Part shown: in pieces, positions 53,373-63,282 of the stretch
Layout: each line of letters opens with the position of its first letter
How positions within the stretch are numbered: the stretch's first letter is position 1
Origin: Bradyrhizobium sp. 200
Lineage (GTDB): Bacteria; Pseudomonadota; Alphaproteobacteria; Rhizobiales; Xanthobacteraceae
Direction: 5' to 3'
Assembly (NCBI RefSeq): GCF_023100945.1
Contig: NZ_CP064689.1
Location: 6,058,001-6,122,000, forward strand
Length of the DNA stretch: 64,000 nt
Translations under genes and position numbers: made by a program
Notes under the pieces: generated by a model
The model's database searches: none
What the model was told of the DNA's origin: nothing
What the model saw: only the letters and a program-made list of their open reading frames with translations

Positions 53373-54095
53373 ATGATTAATTGCGACATGGGCGAAGCCT
53401 TCGGCCTCTACAAGATGGGTGATGACGAAAGCCTGATGCCCGAGATCGACGTGGCCAACGTTGCCTGCGGATTCCACGGCTCTGATTTCAATCACATGCG
53501 CAAGACTGTGCATCTGGCCAAACGCCATGGCGTCAAGGTTGGCGCCCATCCCTCGCTACCGGATCTGCAAGGTTTCGGACGGCGAGAGATGAAGATCGAC
53601 CGCGAGGAGCTGGCGAACTGCCTGCTGTACCAGATCGGTGCGCTCAAGGCGTTCCTGGACGCCGAGGGCGTGGTCCTCAATCATATCAAACCGCACGGCG
53701 CCCTCTATGGCATGGCCGCCCGGATGGAAGACATCGCCGAGGCCGTAGCCGACGCGGCCGATGTCTACAAGGTGCCGCTGTTCGGCATGAAGGGGACTTT
53801 GCACGAGAAGGTCTATCGGCGCCGCGGTCATACCTTCGTCGCCGAATACTATGCCGATCTCGACTACAATGCCGAGGGCGGCCTCATCATCACGCGCGAG
53901 CACGATGCCAAGGATCCAACCGATGCGGCAGCACGGTGCCTGCGCGCCGTGACCGAAGGCAAGACGCGCTCGGTGGCTGGAAACGACATCCCCGTCGGCT
54001 CCGATTCCATCTGCATCCACTCCGATACACCGAATGCGGTGGCCATCGCGCAGGCCGTTCGCGAAGCAGTCCGCCCTTATCTGGCAGCGCATTGA
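53373..54095 (+). CDS. pxpA: 5-oxoprolinase subunit A-like protein (LamB/YcsF)
   Basis: 240-residue LamB/YcsF-family protein. It starts INCDMGEAFGLYKMGDD, and contains VANVACGFHGSD, VGAHPSLPDLQGFGRREM and NHIKPHGALY, the metal-site motifs of the family. In 5-oxoprolinase it is thought to act on the activated lactam ring. GAGG is seven bases from the ATG at 53373; an ATG at 53367 abuts the ribosome site and is less likely. It is followed by biotin carrier and carboxylase genes rather than directly by pxpB and pxpC. Confidence 0.92.
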   Translation: MINCDMGEAFGLYKMGDDESLMPEIDVANVACGFHGSDFNHMRKTVHLAKRHGVKVGAHPSLPDLQGFGRREMKIDREELANCLLYQIGALKAFLDAEGVVLNHIKPHGALYGMAARMEDIAEAVADAADVYKVPLFGMKGTLHEKVYRRRGHTFVAEYYADLDYNAEGGLIITREHDAKDPTDAAARCLRAVTEGKTRSVAGNDIPVGSDSICIHSDTPNAVAIAQAVREAVRPYLAAH

Positions 54096-54137
54096 CGCAG
54101 GGCCGGCCAAGGCCAGCAATCAGAGTACGAGGAACTC

Positions 54138-54380
54138 ATGGCTCTACAGCAAATCTTTTCGCCGCTCCCGGGCATCTTCTACCGCAAGCCGGCACCCGAC
54201 AAGCCGGACTACAAGTCGGACGGGGACACGATCACGGAAGACGACACGATCGGTCTCATCGAGGTCATGAAGTCGTTCAACGAAGTGAAGGCGGGCGCGG
54301 CCGGCAAGATCGTGCGCTTCCTTGCCGAGAATGAGGAAGCCGTGATGGCGGGTCAGCCGATCGCCGAGATCGATGTTTGA
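54138..54380 (+). CDS. Biotin carboxyl carrier protein (small, stand-alone)
   Basis: 80-residue biotinyl domain. The biotin site is EVMKSF, with Lys45 as the modified residue, and the surrounding strands (GDTITEDDTIGLIEVMK; KIVRFLAENEEAVMAGQPI) fit the fold. Unlike AccB it has no long N-terminal linker. GAGGA is five bases from the ATG. Set between PxpA and a biotin carboxylase, it is the carrier of a dedicated carboxylase rather than of fatty-acid synthesis. Confidence 0.92.
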   Translation: MALQQIFSPLPGIFYRKPAPDKPDYKSDGDTITEDDTIGLIEVMKSFNEVKAGAAGKIVRFLAENEEAVMAGQPIAEIDV

Positions 54381-54395
54381 GGCCTGCAAACCGTC

Positions 54396-55865
<1,470 letters not shown>

Positions 55866-55868
55866 CCC

Positions 55869-56744
55869 ATGCAGACCCGTTTTTCTTTTGGCGGCGATGA
55901 ACACATCTTTGCCGAGGTCGGTGATTCCATGTCGCTTGAGGCATTCTTCAAGAGCCTCTTCATCACCAATGCGGTGCGCGACGCCAAGATCAAGGGCGTG
56001 ACCGAAATCTGCCCGGCCAACGCCTCCTATCAGGTGAAGTTCGATCCGGACCTGATCAAGCCGGACGACATGCTCGCAGAGCTGAAGCGGCTGGATTCGG
56101 CAGCCGAGAAGTCCGAACCGGTGATCGCGACGCGGATCATCGAGATCCCCGTGCTTTATAACGATCCCTGGACGCACGAGACGCTGATGCGTTTCCGCGA
56201 ACGCCATCAGGAGCCTGACGGCACCGATCTCGAATACGCGGCACGCATCAACAATCACGACGGCATCGACGCATTCATCAAGGCGCATTCCAGCGCCCCC
56301 TGGTTCGTCTCGATGGTCGGCTTCGTCGCCGGCCTGCCCTTTCTCTATCAGATGGTCGAGCGCCGGCGACAGATTCAGGCACCGAAGTACCTGCGCCCGC
56401 GCACGGACACACCCAAGCTCACGGTTGGGCATGGCGGTTGTTTTAGCTGCATCTACTCGGTACGTGGCGCCGGCGGCTACCAGATGTTCGGTATCACACC
56501 GATGCCAATCTACGACCCCAATCAGAAGATCGGCTATCTCAGGGATTTCATGTGCCTGTTCAAGCCGGGTGACATCGTGAAGTGGAAGCCAATCGACCGG
56601 CTGGCCTATGACGCAGCGGTCGCCGACGTCGATGCCGGCCGCTTCACGCCGGTCATTCGCAACGTGTCGTTCTCGCTCACCGAGTTCAACCGCGACATTG
56701 ATGGCTATAATCGCAAGCTCGAGGGGATCCTCCATGGCAATTAA
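55869..56744 (+). CDS. pxpB: 5-oxoprolinase subunit B / carboxyltransferase half 1 (KipI-like)
   Basis: 291-residue KipI/AHS1-family protein, a cyclophilin-like fold. The family core is seen in AYQVKFDPDLIKPDDML, FVAGLPFLYQMV, VGHGGCFSCIYSVRGAGGYQ and FGITPMPIYDPNQK. AHS1 is also the first half of the carboxyltransferase domain of urea carboxylase. It lies three bases after the carboxylase gene and overlaps pxpC by 11 bases. It is longer than a bare KipI (about 240), with an N-terminal extension. Confidence 0.91.
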   Translation: MQTRFSFGGDEHIFAEVGDSMSLEAFFKSLFITNAVRDAKIKGVTEICPANASYQVKFDPDLIKPDDMLAELKRLDSAAEKSEPVIATRIIEIPVLYNDPWTHETLMRFRERHQEPDGTDLEYAARINNHDGIDAFIKAHSSAPWFVSMVGFVAGLPFLYQMVERRRQIQAPKYLRPRTDTPKLTVGHGGCFSCIYSVRGAGGYQMFGITPMPIYDPNQKIGYLRDFMCLFKPGDIVKWKPIDRLAYDAAVADVDAGRFTPVIRNVSFSLTEFNRDIDGYNRKLEGILHGN

Positions 56745-57720
56745 AGTTCTCAAGCCTGGTCTTTCGACCACCGTTCAGGACCTCGGGCGACCCGGCTACT
56801 ATCACATCGGCATCCCGCTCTCGGGCGGCATGGACCGGCATGCGCTTGCGGCCGCCAACCTGCTCGTGGGCAACGCGGAAGGAGCCGCCGTTCTCGAGGC
56901 CGTCTTCATGGGGCCCGAGCTCGAGTTTACCGATGACACGATGATTGCGGTCACGGGCGCGGAGCTGCCGCCCAGGCTCGATGGCGAGCCTCGCGAGACC
57001 TGGTCCTCTTTCAAGGTCAAGCGCGGCCAGAGGCTTTCCTTTGATTTCCTCAAGAAGGGCGCGCGCGCCTACATTGCGGTCGCCGGCGGCATCGATGTGC
57101 CCGTGGTTCTTGGCTCGCGCTCGACCTACGCGCTCGGCGCCCTTGGTGGCTTCAAGGGTCGAAAGCTTGAGGCAGGCGACGAGCTTCCGGTCGGTGCGAC
57201 TGGGACATCGGTCAAGGAAGGCCGCACAGTCGACGAAGAATTACGTGGCCTGCCGAAGGCGATGCCAACGGAGTTGCGCGCCACGCCTGGGCTTTACTGG
57301 CATCGCATCACCGATGCGGCGGGCCAGGGTTTCTTCGCCGACACCTGGAAGGTCGCTCCGGAAGCCGATCGGATCGGCTACCGTTTCAAGGGCGGCAAGC
57401 CGCTGGAGTTCGTGCCGCGTGAGCCACCGTTTGGCGCGGGCTCCGATCCCTCCAACATCACCGATGCCTGCTATCCGTACGGCTCGATCCAGGTGCCCGG
57501 AGGCACCGAGCCGATCGTGCTCCATCGCGACGCGGTTTCAGGCGGCGGCTATTTCATGGTCGGCACGGTCATTTCGGCCGATATGGATCTGATCGGCCAG
57601 CTTCAGCCCAATACGCCCGTGAGGTTCGTCAAGGTCGAAATGGATGAAGCGCTGGCAGCCCGCCAGGCGCGTGCAGAACTGCTCGCGAAAGTTCGCTCGT
57701 CCTTGACGTCATCTCCTTGA
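56734..57720 (+). CDS. pxpC: 5-oxoprolinase subunit C / carboxyltransferase half 2 (KipA-like)
   Basis: 328-residue KipA/AHS2-family (biotin-dependent carboxyltransferase) protein. It opens IKVLKPGLSTTVQDLGRPGY and includes IPLSGGMDRHALAAANLLVG, AGGIDVPVVLGSRSTYALG and GYRFKGGKPLEF. AHS2 forms the second half of the urea-carboxylase carboxyltransferase domain. The ATG at 56734 overlaps the pxpB stop by 11 bases, with GAGGGG upstream. It is the last gene of the enzymatic set, ahead of an AraC regulator. Confidence 0.92.
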   Translation: MAIKVLKPGLSTTVQDLGRPGYYHIGIPLSGGMDRHALAAANLLVGNAEGAAVLEAVFMGPELEFTDDTMIAVTGAELPPRLDGEPRETWSSFKVKRGQRLSFDFLKKGARAYIAVAGGIDVPVVLGSRSTYALGALGGFKGRKLEAGDELPVGATGTSVKEGRTVDEELRGLPKAMPTELRATPGLYWHRITDAAGQGFFADTWKVAPEADRIGYRFKGGKPLEFVPREPPFGAGSDPSNITDACYPYGSIQVPGGTEPIVLHRDAVSGGGYFMVGTVISADMDLIGQLQPNTPVRFVKVEMDEALAARQARAELLAKVRSSLTSSP

Positions 57721-57863
57721 TTCCCGGACGGGATTTGAGGGTAGCCAGCGCGGAGAGCCGCCACCCCATCCCGCACCGGCACCATCGCGCTGCGGTTCTA
57801 CGACCGACAGCACGGCATGACAGTTGCATTGATCCTGTTTCGACCGAAATCGGAGTGCGTGAC

Positions 57864-58823
57864 ATGCAGACCACTTACGCGACCACCGACATTCTCCCGC
57901 ACAGGCGACGGCAATTCTGGCAGGAAGTCGTCTCCAGAACCTACTTTCCATTAGACCTTTCCTTCGCCGGAGGCGGCGAATTCAACGGCAGCCTGGGCGC
58001 CTGGTCGCTCGGCCCCGTTTCTGTATCCCGCAATGTATCGGACGGCCTGCTCTACAGACGGCACCAACGCCATCTCCTGAACGAGCGAGAAGAGTCTTAC
58101 CTGATCACCGTGCCTGAACTGGCCGAAATCCGCTTCGCACAGGACGGCAAGGACGTGCGGTGCCGTCCCGGCGCCTTCCTGATCGAGCGCAGTCACTTGC
58201 CGTACGAGTTCAGCCATCGCGATCCGGCCGCGCTGTGGGTGCTGAAGATCCCCAGCGCCGTCCTGCGCGCACGGATCTCCCGACCCGAGCGTCTCGCGAC
58301 CCTGCAGTTCGATGCCAGCCGCAGCGTCGGGGCACTCTTCGTCGACACGCTGCGGCTTACCGGCGCTCGTATCGAGGAAATCGACGAACCCGCCCGAGCG
58401 ATGACCGGCAAGCATCTCATCGATCTCCTGGCGATGGCGATCGAGTCCGACGAACGCGTGCTTGTGGGCCACTCGTCCTCGGTCCGCAACGCACACCTGC
58501 TTCGCTGCGAGCACTTCATTCGGGCACGCCTCGAGGATGCGCGCCTAACACCACAGATGGTGGCAGATGGTTGCGGTATCTCTATTCGCTATCTGCACCA
58601 GATCTTTGAGGGAGAAGGCATCACCGTGGGCGCCTACATCCGCAACCAGCGACTCCTGATGTGCGACGCCATGCTGCGCGATCCGAACTGCCGGAAGAGC
58701 ATTTCCGAAATCGCCTACCAGTGGGGTTTCGGCGACCAGGCCCAGTTCAGCCGGAACTATCGCAGCAGGTTCGGCTGCACACCGAGCGACGTGCGCACGG
58801 CTGCGCGCGCGCCAAATCCGTGA
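57864..58823 (+). CDS. AraC-family transcriptional regulator (FeaR-like)
   Basis: 319 residues. The N-terminal domain resembles AraC_binding_2/FeaR sensors (TDILPHRRRQFWQEVVSRTY, CRPGAFLIERSHLPYEFSH). The C-terminal pair of HTHs is EDARLTPQMVADGCGISIRY and SISEIAYQWGFGDQAQFSRN, ending YRSRFGCTPSDVR. The ATG at 57864 has GGAG eight bases upstream; the open frame extends further 5' without a start signal. It lies between the carboxylase operon and the hyu genes and could control either one. Confidence 0.9.
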   Translation: MQTTYATTDILPHRRRQFWQEVVSRTYFPLDLSFAGGGEFNGSLGAWSLGPVSVSRNVSDGLLYRRHQRHLLNEREESYLITVPELAEIRFAQDGKDVRCRPGAFLIERSHLPYEFSHRDPAALWVLKIPSAVLRARISRPERLATLQFDASRSVGALFVDTLRLTGARIEEIDEPARAMTGKHLIDLLAMAIESDERVLVGHSSSVRNAHLLRCEHFIRARLEDARLTPQMVADGCGISIRYLHQIFEGEGITVGAYIRNQRLLMCDAMLRDPNCRKSISEIAYQWGFGDQAQFSRNYRSRFGCTPSDVRTAARAPNP

Positions 58824-59183
58824 ATGGGCTGCCGCTCGACCAATCTGCGGCGGCATGAACCGTCACTTTGCCTTTTCTCGGCCGGGACTTCCAGTCCGTC
58901 GAGATAGATCGTTTCGCCCTCGCGAGACCGGCATGCCTGCGGCTGACTGCTCTTTGGGCAAATAACAGCCAGGTCCAGAAATTGGGCCGCTTATGCTCTC
59001 TGGCACAAATCTTCCTGCACTCCGCGTCAAGCGCCCCGCCGGCGATCTGCCGTATGATTTTCGCGTTACCTCGGAAATTCGCCGGCCGAACGAACTGTCC
59101 TCGGCACCCGGATCCCAGATCCGGGTGAGCCGTGCACCAGCCCGGACGTCCACTTGGCGAGCGCGTGTTCGAAAGGAAGTCCT
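58824..59183. other. Intergenic stretch upstream of hyuA
   Basis: 360 bases between the AraC gene and hyuA on the same strand. No gene is seen. It should hold the hyu promoter and any regulator site. The only clear feature is a ribosome site AAAGGAAG near its end. Confidence 0.5.
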
Positions 59184-61211
59184 GTGGTGCAGAACCTTCG
59201 CGTGGCTGTTGATGTCGGCGGCACCTTCACCGACATCTGTATCATGGACGAGGCAACCGGCCTCATCCGCATCGAGAAAACGTCTTCGACCCGCGATCCC
59301 ATCGATGGGATCATGGGCGGTGTTTCCAAGGCCGGGATTGACCTTTCCAAGGTCGCGCTGTTCTCGCACGGGACGACAGTCGCCACCAACGCACTGATCA
59401 CGCGCCGCCTGCCCCGCACCGCCGTGGTGACGACCAAGGGCTTTCGCGACGTCATCGAGATCCGGCGCGCCAACAAGGAAGACCTTTGGGACACCTACAA
59501 GGACGTCGTCAAGCCGTATGTGCCGCGGCGCGACCGGTTGACGGTACCCGAACGTGTCGACGCCGCCGGCGCAGTGATCGAGCCGCTCGACGTTGCGGCG
59601 GCGCGCGACGTCGCGCGCATCCTGAAGCGCCGGGGTGTCGCCGCGGTCGCAGTCTGCTTCATGAACGCCTACCTCAACGGCGAGAACGAGCGCACGATGC
59701 GCGACATCCTGGTTGAGGTGATGCCGGATATCCCGGTTTCGATCTCCTCGCGGGTGCTCCCCGAGATCTTCGAGCACGAGCGCTTCTCTACCACGGTCGC
59801 CAATGCCGTCGTGAGCCCCGTCGTCGTCGACTACACGAGCCGACTCGGCGAGCGCCTTGCGAATGAGGGCTATACCCGCGATCTCTTGCTGCTGCACAGC
59901 GGCGGTGGCGTCATGACGCCGGCGAGCGTCAAGGATTTCGCCGCGCGCCTGGCCGGCTCCGGCATCGCCGCCGGCGCCATCGCCAGCCGCTACATCGCCG
60001 GCCTGTGCGGCTTTCCCAATTCGATCGGCCTCGATATGGGCGGTACCTCGACCGATGTCTCGCTGGCCTATGAGGGCCAGTCGCGCATTACCAAGGACTG
60101 GTACATCGAGTTCGGCTATCCGATTCGCTTCGCCTCCATCGAGGTGCTCACCATCGGCGCCGGCGGCGGATCGCTCGCCTGGACCGATCCGGCCGGCTCC
60201 TTGCGCAACGGCCCGCAATCGGCCGGCGCCAATCCGGGGCCGGCCTGCTACGGCAACGGCAATCCGCAGCCGACCAATACCGACGCCAACGTCACGCTCG
60301 GCCGCCTCGGCACCAGTCTGGCCGGCGGCAAGGTGACGCTCGACGCGGCACTGGCCCGCCAGGCAGTCGAGGAAGGCGTCGCCAAGCCGTTCAAACTCGG
60401 CCTGCACGAAGCCGCAGACGCGATCCTGAAGGTCGCCAACGCCAACATGTCGGATGCGGTTCGGTTGATCTCGATCAGCCGCGGCTACGATCCGCGCGAC
60501 TTCGCGCTCGTCGCCTTCGGCGGCGCCGGCGCCCTGCACGGGGTCGACGTCGCGCGCGAACTTTCGATCCCGGTCGTGATCGTGCCGCCCAACCCGGGCG
60601 TCACCTCGGCGCTCGGGTGCCTCTTGGTCGACATGCAGCACGACTTCTCGCAGAGTTGCATGGTCGGCGCCGAGGAAGCCGATACTGCCGATATCGAGGC
60701 GCAGTTCGCCACGCTGGAAAAGGAAGCGCTCGATCGGCTGACCCATGAAGGCGTCGCGCTGAAGAATATCGTTCTGCAGCGGTCGATCGACATGATGTAT
60801 CGCGGTCAGTGGCGCTCGCTCGCGGTCAATGCGCCGCGCCCAATCGGCGCGATCCCCGACCTCGTCGAAAGCTTCCATACCGAGCACAAGCGCGAATACA
60901 ATTTCCGCCGCGACAGCGCCCCGGTCAGCTTCTTCCGCCTCAACCTGAAGGCGGTCGGCGTCGTCCCCAAGGCCGAATTGGCCGTGCATGCGCCTACCGG
61001 AGCTATTCCCGATCCAGCCGACAGACGCAGGGTCTGGTTCGAGGGCACAGCGCTCGATACTCCCGTCTACCAGCGCGACCACCTGCCCTGCGGCTTTGCT
61101 TTTCAAGGCCCCGCGCTCGTCGAGCAGGTTGACGCGACCACCGTCGTTCCGCCCGGCGCCAGCGCCGAAGTCGACCAATACCTCAACATCATCATTCGCG
61201 TGAAGGAGTGA
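59184..61211 (+). CDS. hyuA: Hydantoinase/oxoprolinase family subunit A
   Basis: 675-residue HyuA-type subunit. The actin-like ATPase motifs VAVDVGGTFTDICIMDE, SHGTTVATNALI and IGLDMGGTSTDVSLAYEG are present. Members form ATP-dependent hydantoinases, 5-oxoprolinases, or acetone/acetophenone carboxylases together with HyuB. Two consecutive GTG codons (59184, 59187) can start it, with AGGA 6-9 bases upstream; no ATG is available. It is followed after four bases by hyuB. Confidence 0.92.
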   Translation: MVQNLRVAVDVGGTFTDICIMDEATGLIRIEKTSSTRDPIDGIMGGVSKAGIDLSKVALFSHGTTVATNALITRRLPRTAVVTTKGFRDVIEIRRANKEDLWDTYKDVVKPYVPRRDRLTVPERVDAAGAVIEPLDVAAARDVARILKRRGVAAVAVCFMNAYLNGENERTMRDILVEVMPDIPVSISSRVLPEIFEHERFSTTVANAVVSPVVVDYTSRLGERLANEGYTRDLLLLHSGGGVMTPASVKDFAARLAGSGIAAGAIASRYIAGLCGFPNSIGLDMGGTSTDVSLAYEGQSRITKDWYIEFGYPIRFASIEVLTIGAGGGSLAWTDPAGSLRNGPQSAGANPGPACYGNGNPQPTNTDANVTLGRLGTSLAGGKVTLDAALARQAVEEGVAKPFKLGLHEAADAILKVANANMSDAVRLISISRGYDPRDFALVAFGGAGALHGVDVARELSIPVVIVPPNPGVTSALGCLLVDMQHDFSQSCMVGAEEADTADIEAQFATLEKEALDRLTHEGVALKNIVLQRSIDMMYRGQWRSLAVNAPRPIGAIPDLVESFHTEHKREYNFRRDSAPVSFFRLNLKAVGVVPKAELAVHAPTGAIPDPADRRRVWFEGTALDTPVYQRDHLPCGFAFQGPALVEQVDATTVVPPGASAEVDQYLNIIIRVKE

Positions 61212-61215
61212 GCAG

Positions 61216-63177
61216 ATGGCCGGCGACCTTACGCTCGATCCCGTAACCTTCGAAGTTCTGAAGAACTCGTTCATTACCAGCGTCGACCAGATGGGCGAAC
61301 AGGTGCTTCGCACCTGCTACTCCTTCGTCATCTACAACCACGACTTCTCGAGCGCCTTGCACGACGCCAAGGGCGAGTGCGCCGCGCAAGGCAATCAGGA
61401 CATCGCCGTCCACGTCGGCACGCTGCACTTCACCTGCCAGGATGTCATGCGTCACTTCGATGGCGACATGCATGAAGGCGACGTCTTTGCCATCAACGAT
61501 CCCTATGCCGGCGGGACGCACTTCTCCGACGTGCGCTTGATCCGGCCGATCTTCGCCGACGGCAAGATCATCGCCTTCAGCCAATCGAACGGGCATTGGT
61601 CGGATGTCGGCGGCAGCGTGCCGGGCTCGTTTGACGTCGCCGCCCGTGAGATGTTCCGCGAAGGCCTGCGCATCACGCCAGTGCGCCTGTTCGACAAGGG
61701 CCGCTTCTGCAAGGACGTCGCCCATCTGATCGCCTCGAACACGCGCGATCCAGCTTCGATCATCGGCGATATTCAGGCCCAGACGCAGGCAACCCAGGTC
61801 TGCGAGCGCGAAATCCTCCGCCTCGTCGGCAAATATGGCCGCGACACGGTCGAGACTGGACTGGCCGCCGTGCAGGACTACGTCGAACGTTCGGCACGCC
61901 AGCGCATCGCCGCGTTACCTGATGGCGAATGGGAAACGGTCGACTTCATCGACCGCGACCCCGCCGGCGGCGAAGGCATGATCCCGATCCGGATCAAGAT
62001 GACGATCAAGGGCGACCGGGTGATCTACGACTTCACCGGCAGTCATCCGACCATCGGCTCGATCTACAATTCGGCATTCGGCGCCACCTTCTCGGCGGTA
62101 GCGGCGGGCATGAAGACCTTCTTCCCCGATTTGCCGCTCAATTCCGGCTTTTACCGCTGCTTCGACATCATCGCTCCCGAGGGCTCGATCATCGACGCCA
62201 AGTGGCCGATCGCGGTCACGGGCTTCCTGATGCCGTTCGAGAAGATCATGAACTCGATCTACGAGATGTGGTCGAAACTGATGCCGGAGCGGGCGCTCGC
62301 GTGCGCCTTCAACCTCGAATATCTGCTCACCGGCGGTCTCGACGGCCGCAGCTCCGACAAGCCCATTTTCATGTTCTACGACTGGCTGCCGGGCGGCTGG
62401 GGCGGGCGCAATGGCAAGGACGGCAGCAACGTCACGACGGCCTGCTTCGGCACCGGGTTGATGTCGCAACCGGTCGAAGGCCAGGAACGCGCCAATCCGA
62501 TCCTGACCACCGAATGCGAGATTTTGAAGGACTCGCCCGGGCCGGGCAGATGGCGCGGCGGCGCCGGCGTGATGAAGACCTCACGCATGCTGCAGGCTGA
62601 AAAGACAGTCATCTCCTACATCTGCGACCGCGAACGTGCCGTGGTGTGGGGAATTGAAGGAGGCTTGCCCTCGATGCCGCACGGCCTGACCCTGAAGCGC
62701 GCCGGAGCCAGCGCCGAGGAGCGGCTCGGCTCGATCTTCTCCGACGTGCCGATCGGCGAAGGCGACGTGTTCTCGCGCCCGACGGCCGGTGGCGGCGGTT
62801 TCGGCGATCCGCTCCAACGTGATCCGAACCTCGTCGTCGAGGACATCAAGGACGACTACATCTCGATCGAGCGCGCCGCCAAGGACTACGGCGTGGTCGT
62901 GCATGCCATCGACGCGGAACTCTGCGAATACGAGGTGGACAGGTCCGCGACCATGGCGCTGCGCGCCAAAATCAGGGCCGAGCGCATCGGCAACGCCCGG
63001 CTCGATCCGGAAACCGTGGCGGAGCGTTATCGCAGCGGCAAACTCGACGCGTTCGACGTAATCCGCCAGCACGCCGTGATCCTCGACTGGGGCACCGGTG
63101 CCCTGCTTCCCGAATCCACACGTCAGTTCCGCGAGGTGTTCGAGCGGCGCTCGGTCGCAATGTGGGCCGCCGGATAA
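61216..63177 (+). CDS. hyuB: Hydantoinase B/oxoprolinase family subunit B
   Basis: 653-residue HyuB-type subunit. It starts DPVTFEVLKNSFITSVDQMG and has FAINDPYAGGTHFSDVRLI, SNGHWSDVGGSVPGS and GAGVMKTSRMLQAE. The C-terminal 90 residues (from about 560) extend past the usual end and resemble tails in carboxylase-type members. The start has GGAG eight bases upstream. With HyuA it forms the catalytic complex; ring opening or carboxylation cannot be told apart from sequence. Confidence 0.92.
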   Translation: MAGDLTLDPVTFEVLKNSFITSVDQMGEQVLRTCYSFVIYNHDFSSALHDAKGECAAQGNQDIAVHVGTLHFTCQDVMRHFDGDMHEGDVFAINDPYAGGTHFSDVRLIRPIFADGKIIAFSQSNGHWSDVGGSVPGSFDVAAREMFREGLRITPVRLFDKGRFCKDVAHLIASNTRDPASIIGDIQAQTQATQVCEREILRLVGKYGRDTVETGLAAVQDYVERSARQRIAALPDGEWETVDFIDRDPAGGEGMIPIRIKMTIKGDRVIYDFTGSHPTIGSIYNSAFGATFSAVAAGMKTFFPDLPLNSGFYRCFDIIAPEGSIIDAKWPIAVTGFLMPFEKIMNSIYEMWSKLMPERALACAFNLEYLLTGGLDGRSSDKPIFMFYDWLPGGWGGRNGKDGSNVTTACFGTGLMSQPVEGQERANPILTTECEILKDSPGPGRWRGGAGVMKTSRMLQAEKTVISYICDRERAVVWGIEGGLPSMPHGLTLKRAGASAEERLGSIFSDVPIGEGDVFSRPTAGGGGFGDPLQRDPNLVVEDIKDDYISIERAAKDYGVVVHAIDAELCEYEVDRSATMALRAKIRAERIGNARLDPETVAERYRSGKLDAFDVIRQHAVILDWGTGALLPESTRQFREVFERRSVAMWAAG

Positions 63178-63282
63178 CACTGGTGGCAACCGTGCGGCCC
63201 ACGGGCGGCACGGAGCGTGCATGCCGTGAGGGTCCGAAGTCATCGGCCCTCACCCGTTCTCTCAAACCATGAGGATAGACCT